Source of the DNA: Deltaproteobacteria bacterium
GTDB lineage: Bacteria; Desulfobacterota; Dissulfuribacteria; Dissulfuribacterales; QOAL01
Direction: 5' to 3'
NCBI GenBank assembly: GCA_015486425.1
Contig: WFRQ01000150.1
Span: forward strand, 1 to 5,939
Length of the DNA: 5,939 nucleotides
Under the pieces are notes generated by a model, which did not search any database, was not told where the DNA came from, and saw only the letters and a program-made list of their open reading frames with translations. Numbering within the stretch: position 1 is the stretch's first letter; each line of letters starts with the position of its first letter. The position numbers were made by a program, and so were the translations under genes. Shown here piece by piece: positions 1 to 5,604 of the stretch.

Positions 1-128
1 ACATTCTGCCTTGCAGCCTCATTGTCCACTATGATTTCAATGGACTCGCCGGGGTTCTGAGCAATCATGTCCCTTGCCTCAAGCACGGGCTGAGGGCAGG
101 CAAGTCCGGAACAATCCTTTTTTATCAT
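1..128 (-). CDS. yedF: YedF-like sulfurtransferase/selenium metabolism protein, N-terminal part (cut by window edge)
   Basis: Reading leftwards from ATG at 128, 42 complete codons fit the frame with no stop before the edge. Seen: MIKKDCSGLACPQPVLEARD near the start, then an IEIIVDNEAARQN stretch at residues 30-42. The CPxP motif at Cys11 is the hallmark of the TusA fold, in which this cysteine carries a persulfide in sulfur-relay members. The VDNEAA(R/K)xNV stretch is characteristic of YedF-type proteins rather than plain TusA, so I infer a TusA-like domain followed by the C-terminal DsrE-like domain beyond the edge. YedF is a cytosolic protein linked by genome context to selenium metabolism; its exact reaction is not established. 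The start is supported by AGGAG at 143-139, ten bases upstream. It lies 74 bp downstream of the U32 gene on the same strand and is probably co-transcribed with it. A stand-alone TusA remains possible because the second domain cannot be seen. Confidence 0.85.
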   Translation of the reverse strand, partial: MIKKDCSGLACPQPVLEARDMIAQNPGESIEIIVDNEAARQN

Positions 129-138
129 GATATGAAAT

Positions 139-143
139 CTCCT
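139..143 (-). promoter_or_regulatory. Shine-Dalgarno sequence of yedF
   Basis: The minus strand reads AGGAG here, followed by ten bases and ATG at 128. This fixes the yedF start. The rest of the 74-bp gap (129-202) is AT-rich. It shows no hairpin with a T tract and no convincing -35/-10 pair, which fits readthrough from the upstream U32 gene. Confidence 0.7.
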
Positions 144-202
144 GATGGCATATAAATATATCGTTTTGTCCGAAATTTACATTCTATTTCTAACAGTGCA
201 GC

Positions 203-1435
203 TCAGGTCTGCCGCCTCCTGATTACTGCCCACTCTTCCCATTGAATTTCCGGTTCCGTGGTGACTGTCACTATATCTCCGCCCAGGGCCTGACGCACTT
301 TCCGTCCTTCCCTGTCCCTTATCTCAAGCACCTCAAACGGCGTGACACCAAGGCCCCTTTCCATATACTCCAGCCTGTCACCAGGCCGCAGTATGTGACC
401 TACCCTCAGAAGCGGCCTGTCTCCTGCCTCAACCACAACTGCGGCAGGTGAAAACTGCTGCTGGGCGTTTCCCCCCTGATAGAGCATATCTTCTCTGCCC
501 GGCGGGCCGTCAAGGAAATTCTCAGTATATCCTCTGGAGCCAAGGAGTTTCAGCTCTTCCATAAATCGTTCTGGAACCACGGGCAACTTTGCATCTTGCC
601 GTTCTTCACTGTCCATGTACTCCATGAGCCAGTCAAGGGCAGCACGGTAGGCCCGGACAACACCTGCCACGTAAAACAGCCCCTTCATCCTGCCCTCAAT
701 TTTAAGTGAGCTTACCCCTGCTTCCACAAGTTCAGGAAGCCGGTTTATGAGGCACAGGTCCCTTGAGTTGAAAATATAGACGCCACGGTCCCCCTCTTCC
801 ACAGGAAAGTAGATTCCAGGGCGTTTTTCCTCCTGAAGGGCATATCTGTAGCGGCATGGGTGGGCGCACGCTCCCTGATTGGCATCGCGCCCTGTCATAT
901 ACAGGCTCAGCATACAGCGGCCTGAGTACGAGATGCAGAGAGCGCCGTGCACAAACACCTCGACTTCCATTTGACATGAACGTGCAATGTCTCGGATTTC
1001 CTCAAGAGAGAGCTCACGGGCAAGGTTTACCCTGCCTGCCCCGGCATTCTTCCAGAACAGGGCTGATTCAAGGTTTGTGGTATTTGCCTGCGTGGAAACA
1101 TGCACCGGGATATCAGGTGCAATGGCGCGAGCAGTACGAAATATGCCTGGATCAGAGATTATAAAGGCGTCAACCCCGATTTCAGAAAGCCATTTCACAT
1201 ATTCAGGGATTTTTTTCATGTCCCTGTTATGCGCAAAAATGTTTATTGTTACATACGCCTTTGTGCCGTGAAGGTGGGAAAACTGCACTGCCTCTTTCAT
1301 CTCGGCCTCTGAAAAATTCCCTGCCTGGGCCCTTAGGCTGAACTCCCTGCCCCCGAAATAGACAGCATCAGCGCCATAGTGAACGGCAATTTTCAGTTTT
1401 TCAAGGTTTCCCGCAGGGGCCAGAAGCTCAGTCAT
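203..1435 (-). CDS. trhP: U32 family protein, TrhP/YegQ type (tRNA uridine hydroxylation)
   Basis: 410 residues from the chosen start. The N-terminus MTELLAPAGN, the early YGADAVYFGG, the SDPGIF stretch, HVSTQAN, RELSLEEI, then EVFVHGALCISYSGRC with GACAHPC, and LKIEGRMK are all family hallmarks and align by eye along the length of E. coli TrhP (YegQ, about 450 residues). Four conserved cysteines at about 167, 174, 190 and 194 match those proposed to bind an iron-sulfur cluster in U32 enzymes. A C-terminal beta-rich extension (about residues 325-405) is also present. TrhP acts with prephenate in forming 5-hydroxyuridine at the wobble position of tRNA; older annotation as collagenase or peptidase is misleading. 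The start at 1435 gives an ATGACTGA overlap with the ftsK stop, implying coupled translation. An ATG at 1441 and a TTG at 1453 are alternatives, and none has a clear Shine-Dalgarno sequence. Other U32 paralogues (RlhA) are less likely because they are longer or have extra domains. Confidence 0.88.
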   Translation of the reverse strand: MTELLAPAGNLEKLKIAVHYGADAVYFGGREFSLRAQAGNFSEAEMKEAVQFSHLHGTKAYVTINIFAHNRDMKKIPEYVKWLSEIGVDAFIISDPGIFRTARAIAPDIPVHVSTQANTTNLESALFWKNAGAGRVNLARELSLEEIRDIARSCQMEVEVFVHGALCISYSGRCMLSLYMTGRDANQGACAHPCRYRYALQEEKRPGIYFPVEEGDRGVYIFNSRDLCLINRLPELVEAGVSSLKIEGRMKGLFYVAGVVRAYRAALDWLMEYMDSEERQDAKLPVVPERFMEELKLLGSRGYTENFLDGPPGREDMLYQGGNAQQQFSPAAVVVEAGDRPLLRVGHILRPGDRLEYMERGLGVTPFEVLEIRDREGRKVRQALGGDIVTVTTEPEIQWEEWAVIRRRQT

Positions 1436-3725
1436 CTTCATATTTTCGCGCAATGACCTGTCTCCTTCCCATGGAATCCGTAGGTGTTACCACACCCTCG
1501 CGCTCCATCTGCTCTATCATCCTGGCAGCCCTGTTGTAGCCTATGCGCATGCGCCGCTGGAGCCCTGAAATTGAGGCAAGGCCAGTGGAGGTTACTATTT
1601 CCACTGCCTCATCGTATTTTTCATCATCAAATTCACTGCCTCCACCAGGGCCGCTCTCAGCCTCGCCTGGTACAGGCTCGATTACAGCAGGGTCGTAGTC
1701 AGGCTCGCCCTGTGATTTCAAGAATTCCACCACGCGCATGATTTCATTCTCAGAGACATAGGCCCCGTGGATACGCTCAAGCGCCGAGGAACCAGGCGGG
1801 AGAAACAGCATATCCCCCATGCCAAGCAGGCGCTCAGCACCCATTACATCCAGTATGGTCCGGGAATCAATCTTGGAGGAGACCTTGAATGAGAGTCTGG
1901 CAGGGAAATTGGCCTTGATAAGCCCTGTAAGCACATCCACAGACGGACGCTGCGTTGCTATCAGAAGATGGATGCCTGCAGCCCTGGCCATCTGTGCAAG
2001 ACGGGCTATGGCAGCCTCAACCTCCTTTGAGGATACCATCATCAGGTCGGCAAGTTCATCAATAATCACCAGGAGATATGGAAGTTGCTCTTCTGCCTTG
2101 GCGTTATATCCCTCAAGGTTTCTTGCATGTGCCTCTTCAAGCAACTGGTACCTGCGCTCCATCTCCATAACAGCCCATTTCAGCGCCCTTGTTGCCTCCT
2201 TTGGCTCACTTACAACAGGGTGTATCAGGTGGGGAATTCCGTCATACAGGGAAAGCTCAATACGCTTCGGGTCCACCATGAGCATCCTGAGCCTGTCCGG
2301 ACCAAGACGGTAAAGAAGGGAGCAGATCATGGCGTTAAGCCCCACGCTCTTTCCAGTGCCTGTTGCACCGGCAATCAGCAGGTGGGGCATTTTTGAAAGG
2401 TCTGTTACAACAGGCTGGCCCACAATGTCATTTCCCAGGGCAAGGAGCAGTTTACCCGTGTTCTTCAGAAATACATCGCTCGAGAGTATCTCCTTGAGCC
2501 ACACGCCCTGACGGGTTGTGTTTGCAAGCTCAATTCCAATTACCGCCTTTCCCGGTATGGGTGCCACGATGCGCACGCTGTGAGTCTTGAGGGCAAGTGC
2601 AAGATCATCGGAAAGAGACGCCACCTTGTTGATTTTGACACCAGGGGCAGGGGCAAATTCATACATGGTGACCACAGGCCCCGGGCATATCTCAACCACC
2701 TTACCTGCAACGCTGAAGTCAAGCAGTTTCTGTTCAAGGGTCCTGGCGTTTTTAAGATAGGCATCCCTGTCAATGGCGATTTCCTGGTCAGGAGGATCCT
2801 GGAGGAATGAGAGCGACGGAAGCCTGTATTCACCCTTCACAGGTTTTATCTCAAAGCTGCCCTGCTCCTTTTCATCATCCTGGACAGGGGCCCCTTCGGG
2901 CCTGGCAGAGATATCCTTGCCAGCCCCCTTTTTTGATTTCAAGTTTTTGGGAGGAGCTGTAATCCTCGGCTCCTGGGCCTGTTCCTGTTCTGATTCTTCA
3001 TGTCCGTCTTTTTTTGATAAAATCTCCGGAATCTTCGGGGCCTTGCGTGATGTTGCCATATCATGTCCGGAGTCCGGGCTGACTGCATCCCGGCGTGTCC
3101 TGCCGGACATGCGCGCAAATCCCCGCGAAGCCATATGAAGAACAAAAGGAGCCGCTGTTACAAGGCCTGACAGCAGCATTACAAGAGAAATGAGGATGGC
3201 TCCTGCCGTCCCTGTCCATGTGCTCAGGAAATCAGTAAGGAATCTGCCTGCAAGCCCGCCGGCCCTGAACAGAAAGTCCATGTGAATCCAGGCTGAAAGA
3301 AGAGTGAGCATGACTGTAAGGGATGCCAGTATCATGCCCCAGCCTGCTATCACCAGGCCGCGCGGCCTTTCAGATCGAGGGACCAGGTCAACCATGCGCA
3401 GTGCGCCATAACCGGTCCACAATACAGTAAGCCATGCAGTCAGGCCAAGCATATCACGCAGGAATCCGGCAATGTGGGCTCCGGCAGGCCCCATCCAGTT
3501 CTTTACACCGCCAGGGGCGTAATGACTGAGAGAGGGATCATCCGGGGAATAGCTGAAAAGGGCAAGGGCAAGGAAAACCGTTGCAGCAGCAAGCAGCAGG
3601 GCGCTAACCTGCCTGCCTGGAGTCAGGACATTTTCATCCTGTCTGCCTCTACCGGGATCTTTTCTATATTCCTGGCTCTCTTTCTTTCTGTTGCTGTTTT
3701 TTTTTCGGGCTTTTTTTTCTGTCAA
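1428..3725 (-). CDS. ftsK: DNA translocase FtsK
   Basis: 765 residues, typical of a short-linker FtsK/SpoIIIE. In order: a Lys/Arg-rich cytoplasmic tail (1-38); about four membrane segments (roughly 40-58, 84-107, 123-147, 172-196); a charged linker (about 200-300); an alpha domain; and the RecA-like motor with Walker A GATGTGKS at 453-460, Walker B LLVIIDELADL at 551-561 and ATQRPSVDVLTG at about 590-601. At the C-terminus a winged-helix gamma domain (about 702-756, with LQRRMRIGYNRAARMIEQME) would read KOPS-like polarity sequences and touch XerD. The family anchors at the division septum and pumps DNA toward dif so the chromosome terminus is cleared. The start is TTG at 3725: an in-frame TAA lies about seven codons upstream and no other start precedes the first membrane segment. 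No Shine-Dalgarno sequence is visible. Codons 3-10 contain runs of eight and nine A. It is the first gene of the ftsK-U32-yedF set. Confidence 0.96.
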   Translation of the reverse strand: MTEKKARKKNSNRKKESQEYRKDPGRGRQDENVLTPGRQVSALLLAAATVFLALALFSYSPDDPSLSHYAPGGVKNWMGPAGAHIAGFLRDMLGLTAWLTVLWTGYGALRMVDLVPRSERPRGLVIAGWGMILASLTVMLTLLSAWIHMDFLFRAGGLAGRFLTDFLSTWTGTAGAILISLVMLLSGLVTAAPFVLHMASRGFARMSGRTRRDAVSPDSGHDMATSRKAPKIPEILSKKDGHEESEQEQAQEPRITAPPKNLKSKKGAGKDISARPEGAPVQDDEKEQGSFEIKPVKGEYRLPSLSFLQDPPDQEIAIDRDAYLKNARTLEQKLLDFSVAGKVVEICPGPVVTMYEFAPAPGVKINKVASLSDDLALALKTHSVRIVAPIPGKAVIGIELANTTRQGVWLKEILSSDVFLKNTGKLLLALGNDIVGQPVVTDLSKMPHLLIAGATGTGKSVGLNAMICSLLYRLGPDRLRMLMVDPKRIELSLYDGIPHLIHPVVSEPKEATRALKWAVMEMERRYQLLEEAHARNLEGYNAKAEEQLPYLLVIIDELADLMMVSSKEVEAAIARLAQMARAAGIHLLIATQRPSVDVLTGLIKANFPARLSFKVSSKIDSRTILDVMGAERLLGMGDMLFLPPGSSALERIHGAYVSENEIMRVVEFLKSQGEPDYDPAVIEPVPGEAESGPGGGSEFDDEKYDEAVEIVTSTGLASISGLQRRMRIGYNRAARMIEQMEREGVVTPTDSMGRRQVIARKYEDD

Positions 3726-3847
3726 TTTTGTGAGGTTGTGTTAATTGATATGTCTGTTGTGAAAATGGAAACAGGGCAGGCCAATGTTATTATGACTTTA
3801 TGGTTCAGATCAATCTGTTCACCTTTTTTATTTGAATGATTGCTCGA

Positions 3848-3859
3848 ATTTCATGAAAT
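3848..3859. promoter_or_regulatory. 12-bp perfect palindrome at the predicted ftsK start point
   Basis: ATTTCATGAAAT reads identically on both strands and is centred on the start point predicted from the upstream -10 box. It is followed by ATAATATTAT (3858-3867), a second perfect palindrome that overlaps the -10 box. The placement suits a repressor site. Short AT-rich palindromes also arise by chance, so this is only a candidate operator. Confidence 0.25.
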
Positions 3860-3862
3860 AAT

Positions 3863-3891
3863 ATTATGAATTATTACAAGAGTTTTTTCAA
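3863..3891 (-). promoter_or_regulatory. Predicted sigma70-type promoter of the ftsK operon
   Basis: On the minus strand TTGAAA (3891-3886) is followed by a 17-bp spacer and CATAAT (3868-3863), each one base short of consensus in a standard spacing. The inferred transcription start is near 3856, giving a leader of about 130 nt before the TTG start of ftsK. The prediction is from sequence only. The AT-rich surroundings raise the chance of a coincidental match, but location and orientation are right. Confidence 0.55.
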
Positions 3892-3913
3892 GCACGGTGA
3901 TTTTGGCGTGCTT
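3890..3913. repeat. Inverted repeat beside the ftsK -35 box
   Basis: AAGCACG at 3890-3896 pairs perfectly with CGTGCTT at 3907-3913 across a 10-base loop. The left arm overlaps the last two bases of the predicted -35 box. Neither direction has a T tract after the stem, so it does not look like an intrinsic terminator. It could be a protein-binding site between the divergent ftsK and amidohydrolase genes. Confidence 0.4.
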
Positions 3914-3976
3914 TATAACAATCTGACCAGATACCAATACGATTCTCTTTGCTGAATTTTGCTGAATATAGATACC

Positions 3977-3981
3977 AGGGG
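3977..3981 (+). promoter_or_regulatory. Shine-Dalgarno sequence of the M20D gene
   Basis: AGGGG followed by nine bases and ATG at 3991. It decides in favour of 3991 over the upstream in-frame TTG at 3949. No convincing plus-strand -35/-10 pair could be found for this gene in 3726-3976. Confidence 0.65.
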
Positions 3982-3990
3982 TCTGACAAA

Positions 3991-5172
3991 ATGGACACTG
4001 AACAGATAAAAAAACAGGCCGCAGAGCTTATGCCGTGGATGAGAGAGATCAGGCGTGCCATTCACAGGCATCCGGAACCCGGCTTCAGGGAATTCCGAAC
4101 AGCGGCTCTTGTTATGCAGAGCCTGGAAGGGCTTGGCATCTCCTTCAGACATCCTGTTGCTGAGACAGGTGTTGTGGCAGAGCTTTGCGGCAGCCATGAC
4201 AATGGACACTGCGTTGCGCTAAGGGCGGACATGGATGCGCTGCCTCTCATGGAGGAAACAGGCCTTGCCTTTTCCTCAGAGGTCCCCGGCATGATGCACG
4301 CATGTGGACATGATGGTCATGTGGCCATGCTTCTCGGGGCAGCTTCAATATTAAAAAAAGAACGTTTTAATGGTAAGATAAGGCTCATATTTCAACCAGC
4401 AGAAGAGGGCAGCGGCGGGGCCTCCCGCATGATCCAGGAGGGAGTGCTTGACGGGGTGGAACTTATCTTCGGAGGTCACATTGACCGCCACTACCAGACC
4501 GGGACAATATGCGCTCAGTCCGGCCTTATCTGCGCTTACACAGACACTTTCAGGATTGATATACTTGGCAGAGGGGGGCATGCGGCACGGCCCCACGAGG
4601 CAGTTGACAGCGTGGTTGCTGCAAGCCACCTGGTCATAAGCCTTCAGACCCTGGTTTCAAGAGAACTTAACCCGTTGTATCCCTCTGTCATAACAGTGGG
4701 CAGCATATCAGGCGGCAGCGCCCCCAACATAATCGCAGAGCAGGCAAGCCTTCGCGGTACAATACGCACCACACATCCTGACATACGTGAAAAGGTGATA
4801 GGGGCAACCAGGCGCATGGTAAGGGCCACAGGAGAGCTGTTTGGCGCGGAATGTTCCATAAATTTTGAAGACTGCTATCCTCCTGTGATAAATGATGCTG
4901 ATGCAGCGAAGATTGCAAGGAGCGCCGCAGAGATTGTGGCAGGGCCTGAGCGAGTGCTTACCGAGGCGCATCCAAGTCTTGGAGGTGAGGATTTTTCATT
5001 TTATCTACAGAAGATACCCGGGTGTTTCGTGCGTTTCGGGGCCTGCCGGAAAGGGTATGAGTATATACCAGCCCACAGCTCCCGATTTGATTTTGACGAG
5101 GACGTGATGCAGACAGGGGCCTCCTTCCTGGCGTGCGCAGCCCTCATGTCACTTGAGAAACTTGAGTCGTAA
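3991..5172 (+). CDS. M20D family metal-dependent amidohydrolase/aminoacylase
   Basis: 393 residues, usual length for the family. Seen from ATG at 3991: HRHPEPGFREF near residue 25-35; RADMDALP at 78-85; HACGHDGH at 103-110; PAEEG at 136-140; GGH with His163; the dimerisation (lid) domain with GRGGHAARPHEAVD at about 193-206; GGSAPNIIAE at about 241-250; GGEDFSF at about 331-337; and PAHSSRFDFDED with His362. Cys105, His107, Glu139, His163 and His362 are the expected di-metal ligands and Glu138 the general base, so it should be active. Relatives hydrolyse N-acyl amino acids, hippurate, indole-3-acetyl conjugates or N-acetyl-diaminopimelate; sequence alone does not show which. It has no signal peptide and is presumably cytosolic. 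The start is chosen because AGGGG (3977-3981) lies nine bases upstream; the frame is open from a TTG at 3949 but the extra residues resemble nothing. It is divergent from ftsK and appears to stand alone. Confidence 0.93.
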   Translation: MDTEQIKKQAAELMPWMREIRRAIHRHPEPGFREFRTAALVMQSLEGLGISFRHPVAETGVVAELCGSHDNGHCVALRADMDALPLMEETGLAFSSEVPGMMHACGHDGHVAMLLGAASILKKERFNGKIRLIFQPAEEGSGGASRMIQEGVLDGVELIFGGHIDRHYQTGTICAQSGLICAYTDTFRIDILGRGGHAARPHEAVDSVVAASHLVISLQTLVSRELNPLYPSVITVGSISGGSAPNIIAEQASLRGTIRTTHPDIREKVIGATRRMVRATGELFGAECSINFEDCYPPVINDADAAKIARSAAEIVAGPERVLTEAHPSLGGEDFSFYLQKIPGCFVRFGACRKGYEYIPAHSSRFDFDEDVMQTGASFLACAALMSLEKLES

Positions 5173-5205
5173 TGTATTGTTTTTCTGTTATTACTGGTAA
5201 AGATT

Positions 5206-5233
5206 CTTTGCGTCCTTTGCGTCTTGGCGGTTC
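5206..5233 (+). repeat. CTTTGCGTC direct repeat element
   Basis: Two exact abutting copies of CTTTGCGTC (5206-5214 and 5215-5223) are followed by TTGGCGGTTC. From general familiarity, similar CTTTGCG(T/C)C..GGCGGTT strings occur between genes in many unrelated bacterial genomes. Their function is not known to me. It has no self-complementarity and is not part of the 109-bp units to its right. Confidence 0.5.
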
Positions 5234-5252
5234 ATTGTTTTTTTCGTGACAT

Positions 5253-5361
5253 GTAACTGTTCAGGGGGTGCTGCAAATGCAAGGCAAAGGGGGTGAAGTC
5301 GTACTGCCGGTACTTCGAGCCCTTGACAACGTAGCAGATGCGATACCCTCTGTCTTTACAC
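5253..5361. repeat. Palindromic repeat unit 1 (most diverged)
   Basis: The outer left arm is GTAACTGTTCAGGGGGTGC, with several changes from the other units, and the right arm is GATACCCTCTGTCTTTACAC. The arms pair only with G-T type mismatches, so this unit is the most decayed. The centre is GTAC-TGCCG-GTAC. Confidence 0.8.
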
Positions 5362-5470
5362 GTATCTGCTCAGAGGGTGCTGCAGATGCAAGGCGGAGGG
5401 GGCGAAGGCGTACCTACCGTACTTCAAGCCCCGGACAACGCGGCAGATGCGGCACCCTCTGTCTTTAGAC
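5362..5470. repeat. Palindromic repeat unit 2
   Basis: The inner arms CAGAGGGTGC (5371-5380) and GCACCCTCTG (5452-5461) pair perfectly. The centre is GTAC-CTACC-GTAC. The last nine bases are TCTTTAGAC in place of the AGCAGATAC found in unit 3, so the outermost part of the stem is lost at the junction. Confidence 0.85.
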
Positions 5471-5578
5471 GTATCTGCTCAGAGGGTACTGCAGATGCAA
5501 GGCGGAGGGGGCGAAGTCGTACTCCCGTACTTCGAGCCCTTGACAACGCAGCAGATGCGGTACCCTCTGAGCAGATAC
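5471..5578. repeat. Palindromic repeat unit 3 with intact 19-bp terminal arms
   Basis: GTATCTGCTCAGAGGGTAC at 5471-5489 is the exact reverse complement of 5560-5578, a perfect 19-bp terminal inverted repeat. The centre is GTAC-TCCC-GTAC, one base shorter than in units 1 and 2, which explains the 108-bp length. It is followed directly by CAAAAATTTTTG (5578-5589), so a transcript would have a strong stem, five A and then five U, which might terminate transcription inefficiently. Confidence 0.88.
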
Positions 5579-5604
5579 AAAAATTTTTGAAAGGCCACAG
5601 GCAC

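Larger units (their letters stand above)
3726..3990. other. Divergent intergenic region between ftsK and the M20D gene
   Basis: 265 bp with starts pointing outward on both sides. It contains the ftsK promoter, two short palindromes over its -10 and start point, the inverted repeat at 3890-3913, and CAGATCAATCTG (3806-3817), a 12-bp imperfect palindrome inside the ftsK leader. It is clearly more AT-rich than the flanking genes. I see no riboswitch, small RNA or credible short gene in it. Confidence 0.6.
5253..5578. repeat. Tandem array of three ~109-bp imperfect palindromic units
   Basis: The units begin at 5253, 5362 and 5471, exactly 109 bp apart, and the last is 108 bp. Each starts with a GTATCTGCTCAGAGGGT-like arm, then CTGCAGATGCAAGGCGGAGG, a centre with GTAC-loop-GTAC followed by TTC, then GACAACG..GCAGATGCG and an ACCCTCTG arm complementary to the first. 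Each unit could fold into one long hairpin in RNA or extrude as a cruciform in DNA. Such whole-unit palindromes resemble the non-coding intergenic repeats (REP/MITE-like) of many proteobacterial and desulfobacterial genomes. No terminal transposase and no obvious target-site duplication is visible. The array ends 26 bp before the next gene, so it may lie in that gene's leader. Confidence 0.85.
5173..5604. other. Gene-free region between the M20D gene and the GCS2-family gene
   Basis: 432 bp without a credible gene. About 33 bp after the amidohydrolase stop comes a CTTTGCGTC repeat element, then the three-unit palindromic array. Frames that stay open across the array (for example 5268-5468 plus) encode only low-complexity, Arg/Ala-rich translations of the repeat. 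No typical intrinsic terminator follows the M20D gene; the hairpins of the array could serve that role. Confidence 0.7.

Noticed and set aside
1442..1453. Extended N-terminus of the U32 protein from TTG at 1453
   Set aside because: It adds residues not found in the family, which begins near M-x-ELLAPAG, and has a poor start context. The ATG at 1435 gives the classical coupled overlap.
1819..2313. Plus-strand frame of 164 codons antisense to the FtsK motor domain
   Set aside because: The minus-strand frame is an unmistakable, continuous FtsK ATPase; the antisense frame is Ser/Arg-rich and without recognisable motifs or a start site.
3474..3839. Plus-strand frame of 121 codons antisense to the 5' part of ftsK
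   Set aside because: It is a shadow of the ftsK frame with no start signal. Its hydrophobic stretch reflects the antisense of Lys/Gly-rich and membrane-coding sequence.
3828..3854. Eight-codon frame (ATG to TAA) at the very start of the predicted ftsK leader, minus strand
   Set aside because: It would be almost leaderless, has no ribosome binding site and no unusual codon composition that would suggest a leader peptide; chance is sufficient.
3890..3913. Intrinsic terminator
   Set aside because: The stem is only 7 bp with a 10-base loop and neither strand has a T tract immediately after it. It also sits upstream of both flanking genes, where a terminator has nothing to end.
3949..3990. Fourteen-residue N-terminal extension of the M20D protein from TTG at 3949
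   Set aside because: The ATG at 3991 has a well-placed AGGGG, and the extension has no Shine-Dalgarno sequence and no family match.
5191..5200. TTACTGGTAA hairpin after the M20D stop codon as a terminator
   Set aside because: The stem is only 4 bp with a 2-base loop and no following T tract.
5268..5468. Open frame of 66 codons across the repeat array on the plus strand
   Set aside because: It is the translation of the repeat units themselves, rich in Arg and Ala, with no Shine-Dalgarno sequence and no resemblance to a protein; minus-strand frames here are of the same kind.
5253..5578. CRISPR-like array
   Set aside because: The whole 109-bp period is repeated and palindromic. There are no unique spacers of uniform length between short repeats and no cas genes nearby.
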